64,000 bases of DNA, from the NCBI GenBank assembly GCA_035523875.1, contig DATKPY010000035.1:26022-90021 (forward strand), read 5' to 3'. The position numbers and the translations under genes were made by a program. Below the pieces are notes generated by a model, which was not told the origin of the DNA, searched no databases, and was given only the letters and a program-made list of their open reading frames with translations. Source of the stretch: JASHUC01 sp035523875 (GTDB taxonomy: Bacteria; Pseudomonadota; Gammaproteobacteria; Steroidobacterales; Steroidobacteraceae). Of this stretch, positions 1-8,608 are shown piece by piece. Positions within the stretch are counted from its first letter, which is position 1. Every line of letters starts with the position of its first letter.

Positions 1-65
1 GAGCCCGCTCGCCGGCTTCGCTGTGCAGGATCTGCGCGCTTCGCTGTGAGCGGTGCGGCTGCGGC

Positions 66-1295
66 TCAAGAGCGCGCCGCCGCCGTGAGCGCGGTCACGG
101 CGGCAAGGCGTTTCTCGCGGAGCCTCGCGCCGATCGCGGGCCCCTCGAGGCCGCGGCGCTCATCTTCGGTGAGCGCGGCCGCCGCCGCGGCGGCGTGTGC
201 GCGACGCAGATACTCGGCCTGAGGATACGGCTCGCGCTCGAGCCCCTTGCGGCCGCGGGCGTCCGCCTCGCACGCGAGCAGCAGCTCGCCGAAGCGTTCC
301 GGGCGGCGGAACGCATCCGTCGTCTCGAGAAGCTTGAGCAGCGTCGCAGGCTTGAGCTCGAGCGCCCGATGCACGCTCGTGTGGTGTCGGGCGCAGAGCA
401 CCGCGAGCTCGAGGCACTCGTTCGGCACGCGCAGCCGCGCGGCGAGCGCGGCGATGAGCGGCACACCGGCCTCCTCGTGGCCATGATGGCTCGGCCAGCG
501 CTGCGGCGCGGTGAGCGCCTTGCCGAGGTCGTGAACGAGCGCGGCGAAGCGCACGGCGGTCGAGGCGCCCGCATCGGCCGCATAGCGCAGTGCGAGCAGC
601 GCGTGAACGCCGGTGTCCACCTCCGGATGCCAGCGCTCGGGCTGCGGCACGCCGAAGAGCGCATCGAGCTCGGGAAAGACCACCGCGAGCGCGCCGCAAC
701 CTCTCAGCACCTGGAAGAAGACCTCCGGGCGCGGCTCGGCGAGGGCACGCGCGGTCTCCTGCCAGACCCGCTCCGGGACGAGCGCATTCGCCTCCCCGGA
801 GCTCACCATGCGCTTCATGAGCGTCAGCGTCTCGTCCGCGACCGTGAAGCCGAGCGGCGCGAAGCGCGCCGCAAATCGCGCAACGCGTAAGATCCGCACC
901 GGGTCCTCGACGAAGGCCTCGGAGACGTGGCGCAGCAGGCGCGAGGCGAGGTCGCGCCGCCCACCGTAGGGGTCGATGATCGCGCCCGACTCGCTTTCCG
1001 CGATCGCGTTGATGGTGAGGTCACGCCGCCTCAGATCCTCCTCGAGCGTCACCTCGGGGGAGAACTGCGTCGTGAAACCGCGGTAGCCGGGCGCGATCTT
1101 GCGCTCGAGCCGCGCGAGCGCGTACTCCTCGTGCGTCTCGGGATGCAGAAAGACCGGGAACTCGCGCCCGACCGGCGTGAACCCCCGGGCGATGAGCTCG
1201 CCGGGCTCGGCGCCCACGACCACCCAGTCGCGCTCGCGAACCGGCCTGCCGAGTAGTCGGTCCCGCACCGCGCCACCGACCAAGTATATTTGCAT
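66..1295 (-). CDS. cca: Multifunctional CCA tRNA nucleotidyltransferase with HD domain
   Basis: Adds or repairs the 3'-terminal CCA of tRNAs in the cytoplasm. The 409-residue protein has the full gammaproteobacterial layout: nucleotidyltransferase head with GGAVRD (residues 7-12), RRDLTINA (90-97), a central helical region, and a C-terminal HD phosphohydrolase domain with HDLGK. The length matches the long HD-containing Cca class. Odd point: the catalytic DxD pair that follows GGAVRD in E. coli Cca (D21, D23) reads E-R-D here, so the first carboxylate is glutamate. The start is ATG at 1295, directly opposite the start of the neighbouring lipoprotein gene, leaving no intergenic promoter space. 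Confidence 0.95.
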   Translation of the reverse strand: MQIYLVGGAVRDRLLGRPVRERDWVVVGAEPGELIARGFTPVGREFPVFLHPETHEEYALARLERKIAPGYRGFTTQFSPEVTLEEDLRRRDLTINAIAESESGAIIDPYGGRRDLASRLLRHVSEAFVEDPVRILRVARFAARFAPLGFTVADETLTLMKRMVSSGEANALVPERVWQETARALAEPRPEVFFQVLRGCGALAVVFPELDALFGVPQPERWHPEVDTGVHALLALRYAADAGASTAVRFAALVHDLGKALTAPQRWPSHHGHEEAGVPLIAALAARLRVPNECLELAVLCARHHTSVHRALELKPATLLKLLETTDAFRRPERFGELLLACEADARGRKGLEREPYPQAEYLRRAHAAAAAAALTEDERRGLEGPAIGARLREKRLAAVTALTAAARS

Positions 1296-1301
1296 GCACG
1301 C

Positions 1302-2519
1302 ATGTTAACTCGGACTCGCAACGGCATCGCCGGACGACTCGATCGAGGCGCGCTTTCCGCCCGCTGCGGCGTGCGCGTACGTCTCGGGCTCGCCGCGCTC
1401 GCCGTCCTCGCCCTTCCCGGATGCGGCACGCTCTACCTGTTGCAGGCAGCGCATGGGGAGATGCAGGTGCTCGACAACCGCCGGCCCATCTCCGAGGTCA
1501 TCGCCGATCCGCAAACCTCGCCGCAGCTCCGTGGCACGCTCGAGGAGGTGGTCGCGGCGCGCGACTTCGCTTCCCGGTCGCTCGGCGAGCCCGACAACCG
1601 CAGCTATCGGACCTACTCCGACATCCACCGCCGCTTCGTCGTGTGGAACGTGGTCGCCGCACCCGAGTTCTCCGTGGAGCCGAAGGAGTGGTGCTTTCTG
1701 ATCGCGGGTTGCGTTGCCTATCGCGGATATTTCAGCGAGCACGCGGCGGTGAGCTTCGCGGCGAAGCTGAAGGCGGACGGCTACGACGTGATCGTCGACG
1801 ACGTGCCGGCGTACTCGACCCTCGGGCACTTCGCCGATCCGGTGCTGAGCACCATGATTCCGTACGGCACCGTCGAGCTCGATGCAATCATCTTTCACGA
1901 GCTTGCGCATCAGCTCCTCTACGTGGCGAACGACTCCTCCTTCAACGAGGCGTTCGCGACGACCGTCGAGGAGGAGGGCATCAAGCGCTGGCTGCACGCA
2001 CGCGGGCGGGACGCGGAGCTCGCGCGATTCCGCCGGGCGAGCGATCTCGATCAGCAGTACATCCGCCTCTTCCGCGGCTACCGCGAGAGGCTGCAGAGGC
2101 TCTACGCCTCGCACCTCGCCGTCGCGCAGATGCGCGCGCGCAAGCGCGCCGTCTTCGATGAGCTCGCCGCGGACATGCGCCGCATCGAGGCGCGCACCGG
2201 TGAGCCCTCGCCCTACGGAGACTGGCTCGCGCAGGGACTCAACAACGCGGATCTTGCCTCGGTCGCCACGTATTACGACTGCGTGCCGGGATTCGAGCAG
2301 CTGCTGCATCGCGACGGCGATGACCTCATCCGCTTCTATGGAGATGTGCGCAAGCTCGCCCGGGAGAAGCAGGCGGAGCGCGATGCGGCGGTGTGCGCCG
2401 CCCCGCCGGGGCAGCGACCGGTCACCGCGCGCGAGGCCGAGCGCGATCGCAAGGCCGCGCGGAGCGCGCTCAGCGCTCGACCGTCGCGCGGTAGCGATCG
2501 AAGCGCCGCGGCTGCGTGA
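1302..2519 (+). CDS. Putative aminopeptidase lipoprotein (COG4324-like, HExxH zinc protease)
   Basis: The N-terminus carries a hydrophobic stretch ending in LALPGC, a good lipobox, so the protein is probably anchored to a membrane in the envelope. HELAHQ (His about residue 199 from this start) followed by NEAF and a Glu-rich stretch is a zinc-peptidase signature, and the whole sequence resembles the predicted aminopeptidase family COG4324. The substrate is unknown. The start is uncertain: the frame opens with TTG at 1290, ATG at 1302 is the first ATG, and GTG at 1371 would place the signal peptide at the very N-terminus. The last 50 bases overlap the 3' end of the convergent SDR gene. Confidence 0.8.
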   Translation: MLTRTRNGIAGRLDRGALSARCGVRVRLGLAALAVLALPGCGTLYLLQAAHGEMQVLDNRRPISEVIADPQTSPQLRGTLEEVVAARDFASRSLGEPDNRSYRTYSDIHRRFVVWNVVAAPEFSVEPKEWCFLIAGCVAYRGYFSEHAAVSFAAKLKADGYDVIVDDVPAYSTLGHFADPVLSTMIPYGTVELDAIIFHELAHQLLYVANDSSFNEAFATTVEEEGIKRWLHARGRDAELARFRRASDLDQQYIRLFRGYRERLQRLYASHLAVAQMRARKRAVFDELAADMRRIEARTGEPSPYGDWLAQGLNNADLASVATYYDCVPGFEQLLHRDGDDLIRFYGDVRKLAREKQAERDAAVCAAPPGQRPVTAREAERDRKAARSALSARPSRGSDRSAAAA

Positions 2520-3444
2520 GATCGCCCAAATAGGTCGGCAGAATTCCGGCCATGCGCCGCGGGTCGATGCGAAGGGCCGCGAGACCGTCTTCGCGGCACA
2601 GGCTGTCGACGCCGAGCGAACGGAAGTTATCGAGCGAGAACGGCCTTCCGGGGAGCATCCCGAGCACGAGTCCCTCGAGCCATCCGAGCAGCCCGGGAAG
2701 CTTGAGGATATGGCACGGCAGCTGCGCGGCGGCGGCAGTCGTGCGCACGATCTGCTCGAGCGTGAGCACTTGTGGACCGCAGAGCTCGTAGGTCTGTCCG
2801 ATCGTCGCGCGGACCACGAGCGCGCAGGCGAGCGCGCTCGCCACGTCCTCGACGAACACGGGTGCGAAGCGGGCGCGGGGGCGAGCGAGCGGCAGCGCTC
2901 CGAGCCCGAGACGCAGCAGTCGCGCGAAGCGCTCCGTCAGAGAGTCGCCCGGCCCGAAGATCACCGACGGTCGGAAGATCGTGACTGCGAGCGAGGAGCT
3001 TGCGGCCTTGAGCAGCGCCTCGGCCTGGCCCTTGCTGCGCAGGTAGCGGCTCGCACCGCGCTCGGCATCGGCGCCGATCGCGCTCATGTGCACCACGCGC
3101 GGGACGCGCGCGAGCCGCGTCTCCTCGATCAGCTTCTCGACCAGCTCGACGTGCACTCTGTGAAAGCTCGCGCCGCTGCGCTCGTTCAGAATGCCGATGA
3201 GATTGACGACCACGTCGATATTGGCGAAGAGCTGCCCGAGCACGCGCGGCTCGTGGACATCCGCAGCCACGAGCTCCACGGTCGGGAGCACCGTCAAGTG
3301 CTTGCCGCGCGCGAGGACGCGCGTCGGCACGCGGACCCAGTGGCCCGCAGCCGCGAGCAGGGCCACGAGCTCGCTGCCGACGAACCCCGTGCCGCCGAGC
3401 ACGCAGATGCGCAATCGCGGCGCCGAGAAGCCGAGTACGCTCAC
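2470..3444 (-). CDS. NAD(P)-binding SDR, complex I NDUFA9-like family
   Basis: A 324-residue extended short-chain dehydrogenase/reductase. The Rossmann glycine motif GGTGFVGS lies about 15 residues from the chosen start. The sequence resembles the bacterial NDUFA9-like epimerase/dehydratase group, whose substrate is generally unknown; in mitochondria the relative is a complex I assembly subunit. The open frame extends back to 3669 inside the upstream protease gene, but that part is a shadow. GTG at 3444 gives the usual short N-terminus before the Rossmann fold. It lies about 15 bases after the protease stop, so the two genes are probably one operon. TTG at 3423 is an alternative start. Confidence 0.82.
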   Translation of the reverse strand: MSVLGFSAPRLRICVLGGTGFVGSELVALLAAAGHWVRVPTRVLARGKHLTVLPTVELVAADVHEPRVLGQLFANIDVVVNLIGILNERSGASFHRVHVELVEKLIEETRLARVPRVVHMSAIGADAERGASRYLRSKGQAEALLKAASSSLAVTIFRPSVIFGPGDSLTERFARLLRLGLGALPLARPRARFAPVFVEDVASALACALVVRATIGQTYELCGPQVLTLEQIVRTTAAAAQLPCHILKLPGLLGWLEGLVLGMLPGRPFSLDNFRSLGVDSLCREDGLAALRIDPRRMAGILPTYLGDLTQPRRFDRYRATVER

Positions 3445-3457
3445 TTCGGGCGCCGCC

Positions 3458-4822
3458 TCAGTGCACCGGAACGAGGACGATCGTGTTGCCGCGGCGAATC
3501 TCGAGCACGAGCGTGGAGACGCCCTGTGCGCGCTCGCGCAGCTGCTCGACGCTGTCCACGCCCTGTTGATTGACGCCCACGATGAGGTCGTTGCTGCGCA
3601 GCCCCGACTGCGCCGCGGCGCTGCCGGGCTCCACTCCGCGCACCAGCGCGCCGCTGCGGTCGGGCGCATCCACGAGACTCGCGCCCTCGAGCCCGCGATT
3701 GATGTCGGCGGGCTTCAGAGGCGCCGTCTGCGCCGCCGGCGCCTCGGCGATCACGACCCGGACCCGCTCCGGCTTGCCGTCGCGCAGCACATTGAGCTCG
3801 GCCTTATCGCCGACCCGCATCAGGCCGATCGCATTGCGCAGATCGGTGGGGCTCTTCACCGAAGTGCCGTTGATCGCGGTGATGATGTCGCCGATCTTGA
3901 TCCCGGCGTGGTCCGCGGCCGAGCCCTGCACGACCTGGGTCACGAGCGCGCCGTGGGCGCTCGTGAGCCCGTAGACCTCGGCGATGTCGGAGCTCACCGC
4001 GTAGGTGCTCACTCCGAGCATGCCGCGCTTGACCGAGCCGTACTCGATCAGCTGGTCCATGATCGTGCGTGCCATGTTGACGGGGATCGCGAAACCGATC
4101 CCGATGTTGCCTCCGGTGCGCGAGAGGATCGCGGTGTTGATGCCGATCAGCTCGCCGCGCAGGTTGACGAGCGCGCCGCCGGAGTTGCCGGGGTTGATCG
4201 ATGCATCCGTCTGAATGAAGTCCTCGTAGCCGTCCGAGCTGATGTTCGAGCGCCCGAGCCCGCTCACGATCCCCGAAGTGACCGTGTTGTGCAGGCCGAA
4301 GGGATTGCCGATCGCGACGACGAAGTCGCCGACCTCGACCTTCGAGGAATCTCCGAGCCCGATCTGCACGAGATGCTCCGGCTTGACCTTCAGGACCGCG
4401 ATGTCCGAGGCCTCATCGCTCCCGACGATCTGGGCGTCGAGATCGCGGCCGTCCTGCAGAGTGACGGTGATCTCGCTCGCGTTCTCCACCACGTGCGCAT
4501 TCGTGAGGATGTAGCCGCGCTTGGCATCGAAGATGACCCCGGAGCCGGCGCTCTGGAATGGATGCTCGCCGGTGTCCCCGCCGGGCGGCACATCGAAGAA
4601 GCGGCGAAAGAGCGGATCGTCGAGGAGGGGATTCTGGGGGCTGCGCTCCCGGATCGTGCCGCGCGTGGCGACGTTGACGATCGCGGGCGAGACCCGCTTG
4701 ATCATGGGCGCGAGCGACGGCACCGGGGTCGAGCCGACCATGGCCGGCAGCGTGGTGCCCGCCGGGGCGGCGGTGGCGGCGAATGCCGCGACGGCGGCGA
4801 ACAGGGAGAGGATGCGGCTCAT
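3458..4822 (-). CDS. Periplasmic serine endoprotease, Do/DegQ/MucD family
   Basis: Degrades misfolded envelope proteins in the periplasm. The 454-residue product begins with a signal peptide (residues 1 to about 25), then a trypsin-like domain with the triad visible as His110 (TNAHVV), Asp140 (SDIAVLK) and Ser214 (GNSGGA), then two PDZ domains. The length equals E. coli DegQ, and the Q-linker insertion expected in DegP is not obvious. MucD is an equally good name. The frame extends upstream to 4951, but ATG at 4822 begins a proper signal peptide. A perfect 16-bp inverted repeat sits 22 bases upstream. The SDR gene follows after about 13 bases. Confidence 0.93.
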   Translation of the reverse strand: MSRILSLFAAVAAFAATAAPAGTTLPAMVGSTPVPSLAPMIKRVSPAIVNVATRGTIRERSPQNPLLDDPLFRRFFDVPPGGDTGEHPFQSAGSGVIFDAKRGYILTNAHVVENASEITVTLQDGRDLDAQIVGSDEASDIAVLKVKPEHLVQIGLGDSSKVEVGDFVVAIGNPFGLHNTVTSGIVSGLGRSNISSDGYEDFIQTDASINPGNSGGALVNLRGELIGINTAILSRTGGNIGIGFAIPVNMARTIMDQLIEYGSVKRGMLGVSTYAVSSDIAEVYGLTSAHGALVTQVVQGSAADHAGIKIGDIITAINGTSVKSPTDLRNAIGLMRVGDKAELNVLRDGKPERVRVVIAEAPAAQTAPLKPADINRGLEGASLVDAPDRSGALVRGVEPGSAAAQSGLRSNDLIVGVNQQGVDSVEQLRERAQGVSTLVLEIRRGNTIVLVPVH

Positions 4823-4843
4823 GGGGATTCCGGTCGGGCGCCC

Positions 4844-4859
4844 GCGCATTGTAATGCGC
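4844..4859. promoter_or_regulatory. Perfect inverted repeat upstream of the Do protease gene
   Basis: GCGCATT, GT, AATGCGC forms a perfect 7-bp inverted repeat 22 bases upstream of the protease ATG. On the minus strand it contains TACAAT, a fair -10 hexamer, so it could be an operator over the promoter or a short 5' UTR hairpin. No matching -35 was found. Confidence 0.35.
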
Positions 4860-4967
4860 CATCTTCCCCTCGCGTGGCGCAACCGCAGCCCTTGCGCGTC
4901 ACGAATACCGCAGTGCACAGGATGTGGGCAAGCTGTGCGCGGCCTGCGCACAGACTGTGTGCGGCCG

Positions 4968-4983
4968 ACACAACATCTTGGGG
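4968..4983 (+). promoter_or_regulatory. Possible weak NrdR box
   Basis: ACACAACATCTTGGGG matches the left half of the NrdR box (ACAC-W-A-T-A-T-W-GTGT) better than the right half. It lies 177 bases from the stronger site, so the two do not form the closely spaced pair usual for NrdR. Confidence 0.3.
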
Positions 4984-5105
4984 TTGGCAGCCACTCGGGG
5001 TCTCCGCTCAGGGTGAAACTTTTTCTCGCTAATTTGCGGCGGATATTCTTATAACATCATGAAAATAATGACTTAATTATGCTTCATTTGTTGCGGTTTT
5101 ATGTC

Positions 5106-5134
5106 TTGACGGGTTCGGCAGCCGTCATTAGGCT
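5106..5134 (+). promoter_or_regulatory. Possible sigma-70 promoter for nrdJa
   Basis: TTGACG (5106-5111) and TAGGCT (5129-5134) are separated by 17 bases. The -10 is poor (3 of 6). The predicted start would fall just before the strong NrdR-like box, a position suited to repression. Confidence 0.35.
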
Positions 5135-5144
5135 CCTTCTCCCG

Positions 5145-5160
5145 ACACTAGATCTTGTGT
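5145..5160 (+). promoter_or_regulatory. NrdR box
   Basis: ACACTAGATCTTGTGT is a near-perfect 16-base palindrome that fits the NrdR repressor consensus well, 168 bases upstream of the nrdJa start. NrdR is the ATP/dATP-sensing repressor of ribonucleotide reductase genes in bacteria, so the position and target both make sense. Confidence 0.65.
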
Positions 5161-5328
5161 CGCGCAACGCGATCGGGATTTCGAGCATCGGGGGGAGATC
5201 TCAGGGGGATGCGGCCGTCTGACAGCGGTCGCGCATGCGTCGGCTCGTCAGACACCTGTCTCGAGGCGTGGCCGCCGTCTCTTCTGCGATTTGTGACACG
5301 GTCTGCTATATCGGAGCGTTTCGGATTC

Positions 5329-8300
5329 ATGAATAGCCTCGTGAAAATCGATCCGCAGGAAATCGAGAGCGTTCCCTTCCAGGAAGCCTCGCTCGACATC
5401 TGGGACAAGAAGTACCGTCTCACCGCCAAGGATGGGACGCCCATCGACAAGTCGATGGACGATACGTACAAGCGCGTCGCGCGCGCGCTCGCCGACGTGG
5501 AGCGCGACGACGCGCGCGAGCAGTGGTACGAGCGGTTTCTTTGGGCGTTGCGCCGGGGCGTGGTCCCCGCCGGGCGCATCATCTCAAATGCCGGGGCGTG
5601 GCAGCACAAGCCGGCGACCTCCACGATCAACTGCACGGTATCGGGGACCATCCGCGACTCGATGGATGACATCTTGCGGAGGGTTCACGAGGCGGGATTG
5701 ACGCTCAAATCGGGCGCGGGCATCGGCTACTGCTTCTCGACACTGCGTCCGCGCGGCGCATACGTGTCGGGAGCAGGCGCCCACACCTCCGGCCCGCTCT
5801 CGTTCATGGATATCTTCGACAAGATGTGCTTCACGATCTCCTCCGCGGGCGGCCGCCGCGGCGCGCAGATGGGAACCTTCGATGTCGGACATCCGGATGC
5901 GATGGAGTTCATTCGGGCGAAGCGCGAGAGCGGACGTCTCCGCCAGTTCAATCTGTCGCTGCTCATCACGGATGAGTTCATTGACGCCGTGCGCGAGAAT
6001 CGCGACTGGAATCTCGCCTTTCCCATATCCCGCCGCGAGCTCGAGACGGAGCAGCCCGACCTCTCGGACTCCGCCAAGTTCCTCTGGCGCGAATGGGAAA
6101 CGCACGACGGCTATGTCGTGAACGAAGAAGGGCTCGTCGCCTGCAGGATCTACAAGACGTTGCCCGCGCGTCGGATGTGGGAAGTCATCATGGCTTCCAC
6201 GTACGATTTTGCCGAGCCGGGGTTCATTCTCATCGACCGCGTCAACGAGATGAACAACAACTGGTGGTGCGAGAACATTCGTGCGACCAATCCGTGCGTG
6301 ACCGGGGACACTTGGGTTCACACCAGTGACGGCCCGAGACAGGTGAGCGAGCTCATCGGCCGGCCGTTCCAAGCGCGAATCGACGGCCAGGACTACGCGA
6401 CGGGCCCGGAAGGCTTCTTCCTCACCGCACGCAAACCGGTCGTACGGATCGAAACGGCGGAGGGCCACTGCCTGCGCCTCACCGCCGACCACCGCGTGCG
6501 CCGCTATTCGAAGCTGACACCATGGACTGCTGAGTCGCAGTGGTGCAGCGCGGGCGATCTGCGCACCGGCGATCTCCTCGTACTCAACGACCATCGCGGC
6601 AATGCCTGCTGGCCGGGCGCCCATACCCGAGAGGAAGGCTATCTGATCGGACTGCTGATGGGCGACGGAGCACTGGCGTCGGACACGGCAGTGCGATCGA
6701 TGCGGGCCGCTCGAGCGCAGGCGAACGGATTCGCGGGCGGTGTCGCGCCGGGCATCCGCGCCGTCCTCGCGGACGCGGAGGCAGCCGCAACGACGCTCGC
6801 ACACGGCGAGCGAGCGGATTCCACGGGGTGGAATTCGGTAGCCGGGCAGTGCGAGTCTCGAATGTCCTTCAAGCCGCTCGCAGCGTTGGCGGAATCCCTC
6901 GGCATGGGAGGGGGATGCAAAGCGATCACGCCGATCATGGAACGCGCCTCGAGTGAATTCTATCGGGGTTTCCTGCGCGGCCTCTTCGATGCCGAAGGAA
7001 GCGTACAACGCCGGCAGGAAAAGGGCGTGAGCATTCGCCTTGCTCAGTCGGATCTCGGGCGACTGCAAGCCGTGCAACGCATGCTGCTCAGGATCGGAAT
7101 TGCGGCGCGCATCGATCGCGACCGCCCCCGCGCCGATCCGCTATCGGCGCGGCACGAGCTCACCGTGAGCGGCGCATGTCTCGGGCGCTTCGCGACCGAG
7201 ATCGGCTTCGGCGATGTCGAGAAGCAGGCGCGCCTCGAGTCATGGCTCGGCGTGCACGGGCGATCGTCGCATCATCGACGCTACGCGGCACGGGTCGAGC
7301 GAGTCGTGGAGGACGGCGCCGAGTGGGTCTTCGACGTGCAGGTCCCCGGCATCCATGCCTTCGACGCGAACGGGCTCTACGCGCACAACTGCGGCGAGCA
7401 GGCGCTCCCCGAGTTCGGAGCCTGTCTGCTCGGATCGGTGAATTTGACGAAGTTCGTTCGCCACCCGTTCAGCGAGTTCGCGGAGTTCGATTGGGCCGAG
7501 TATCGCGAGGTCGTCAAGGTGTTCACGCGGATGCTCGACAACGTGGTCGAGATCAACGGGTTGCCGCTAGAGCGACAGCGCGAGGAGATCAATCGAAAGC
7601 GCCGACACGGGATGGGCTTCCTCGGGCTCGGCAGCACCCTCACGCTTCTCGGGATGAAGTATGGCGCGCCCGAGGCGGTCAAGTTCACCGAGGACGTGTC
7701 GCGCGAGATGGCGGTCGCGGGCTGGGAGACCGCCCTCGAGCTCGCGCGCGAGAAGGGCCCGGCGCCCATCATGAACGAGGAATTCGTCGTGACGAAGGCG
7801 ATGCTGCGCAAGCGGCCGGAAATGGCGCGCGACGGCTGGAAGCCGGGTGCGAAGATCTCGGGCAGACTGCTGCACGCGAAATACAGCCGCTACATGCAGC
7901 GGATCGCGCAAGTCGCCCCGAACCTCGTCCACGAGCTCGCGGAAACGGGAGCTCGCTTCACGCACCACACCTCGATTGCCCCGACGGGAACGATTTCCCT
8001 GTCCCTCGCCAATAACGCATCGAACGGAATCGAGCCCTCCTTCGCCCATCACTATTTCCGCAACGTGATTCGTGAGGGAAAGAAGTCCAAGGAGAAGATC
8101 GACGTCTATTCGTTCGAGCTCCTCGCCTACCGGGAGCTGATCACTCCCAAGGCGAAGCCGAATGCGACGCACGATGCGGAGCGACTTCCCGACTACTTCA
8201 TCGCTGCCGACGAGGTGACGCCGGAGCAGCACGTGGACATTCAGGCAGCGGCTCAGAGGTGGGTCGACTCCTCCATCTCGAAGACTGCGAACGTGCCCAC

Positions 8301-8571
8301 GAACTTTCCGTACGAGAAGTTCAAGGACATCTACATGTACGCGTACGAGCAGGGCCTGAAGGGCTGCACGACGTTCCGCTTCAATCCGGCGGCGTTCCAG
8401 GGCGTGCTCGTGAAGGAGCAGGATCTCAAGAACACCGTCTACCGCTTCACGCTCGAGGACGGCACCGTGGTCGAGGCGCGCGGCAACGAGGAGATCGAGT
8501 ACGACGGCGAGATCCACACCGCCGCGAACCTGTTCGATGCGATGCGCGACGGCTATTACGGGCGCTTTTAG
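5329..8571 (+). CDS. nrdJa: Class II (adenosylcobalamin-dependent) ribonucleotide reductase catalytic subunit NrdJa, intein-containing precursor
   Basis: Reduces ribonucleotides to deoxyribonucleotides in the cytoplasm by a B12-generated thiyl radical, without need for oxygen. The 1080-residue precursor is a 715-residue enzyme plus a 365-residue intein (residues 323-687). After splicing the radical motif NPCGEQ is rebuilt, with the thiyl Cys at 323. The redox cysteine pair is seen as Cys102 (TINCTV) and mature Cys334 (FGACLLGS). The usual Cys-rich C-terminal tail is absent and is encoded by the next gene, as in the split NrdJa/NrdJb of Pseudomonas aeruginosa. ATG 5329 is chosen over the open frame back to 5155: that part overlaps the NrdR box, and GGAG sits 12 bases upstream of the ATG. 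Confidence 0.93.
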   Translation: MNSLVKIDPQEIESVPFQEASLDIWDKKYRLTAKDGTPIDKSMDDTYKRVARALADVERDDAREQWYERFLWALRRGVVPAGRIISNAGAWQHKPATSTINCTVSGTIRDSMDDILRRVHEAGLTLKSGAGIGYCFSTLRPRGAYVSGAGAHTSGPLSFMDIFDKMCFTISSAGGRRGAQMGTFDVGHPDAMEFIRAKRESGRLRQFNLSLLITDEFIDAVRENRDWNLAFPISRRELETEQPDLSDSAKFLWREWETHDGYVVNEEGLVACRIYKTLPARRMWEVIMASTYDFAEPGFILIDRVNEMNNNWWCENIRATNPCVTGDTWVHTSDGPRQVSELIGRPFQARIDGQDYATGPEGFFLTARKPVVRIETAEGHCLRLTADHRVRRYSKLTPWTAESQWCSAGDLRTGDLLVLNDHRGNACWPGAHTREEGYLIGLLMGDGALASDTAVRSMRAARAQANGFAGGVAPGIRAVLADAEAAATTLAHGERADSTGWNSVAGQCESRMSFKPLAALAESLGMGGGCKAITPIMERASSEFYRGFLRGLFDAEGSVQRRQEKGVSIRLAQSDLGRLQAVQRMLLRIGIAARIDRDRPRADPLSARHELTVSGACLGRFATEIGFGDVEKQARLESWLGVHGRSSHHRRYAARVERVVEDGAEWVFDVQVPGIHAFDANGLYAHNCGEQALPEFGACLLGSVNLTKFVRHPFSEFAEFDWAEYREVVKVFTRMLDNVVEINGLPLERQREEINRKRRHGMGFLGLGSTLTLLGMKYGAPEAVKFTEDVSREMAVAGWETALELAREKGPAPIMNEEFVVTKAMLRKRPEMARDGWKPGAKISGRLLHAKYSRYMQRIAQVAPNLVHELAETGARFTHHTSIAPTGTISLSLANNASNGIEPSFAHHYFRNVIREGKKSKEKIDVYSFELLAYRELITPKAKPNATHDAERLPDYFIAADEVTPEQHVDIQAAAQRWVDSSISKTANVPTNFPYEKFKDIYMYAYEQGLKGCTTFRFNPAAFQGVLVKEQDLKNTVYRFTLEDGTVVEARGNEEIEYDGEIHTAANLFDAMRDGYYGRF
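6295..7389 (+). mobile_element. Full-length intein with LAGLIDADG (DOD) homing endonuclease
   Basis: An in-frame 365-residue insertion between NP and CGEQ of NrdJa. Splicing blocks are complete: Cys1 at the N-junction followed by VTGDTWV, block B with TADH (residues 63-66), block F ending VPGIHAFDANG, and block G YAHN with penultimate His364 and terminal Asn365, then Cys as the +1 residue. The two endonuclease motifs are LIGLLMGDG (about 117-125, acidic Asp124) and FLRGLFDAEG (about 226-235, acidic Glu234), so the homing enzyme looks intact and possibly active. No stop or frameshift interrupts it. The endpoints are set by the conserved junction residues. Confidence 0.95.
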
Positions 8572-8608
8572 CCGAGCGCGCGCCAGGACTGCACGAGGAC
8601 AGCGTTCC

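Larger units (their letters stand above)
4823..5328. other. Intergenic region between the Do protease and nrdJa
   Basis: A 506-base divergent control region without a convincing gene. It holds an AT-rich patch (about 5041-5105) that stands out from the GC-rich surroundings, a GCGCATT inverted repeat near the protease start, an imperfect inverted repeat around 4946-4962, two NrdR-box-like sites and a possible sigma-70 promoter for nrdJa. No cobalamin riboswitch was recognised. Confidence 0.6.

Noticed and set aside
16..50. Direct repeat GCTTCGCTGTG twice downstream of cca
   Set aside because: Two short copies only; no sign of an array or element boundary.
4823..5328. Cobalamin riboswitch upstream of nrdJa
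   Set aside because: No B12-box-like core was recognised; NrdR boxes explain the control better.
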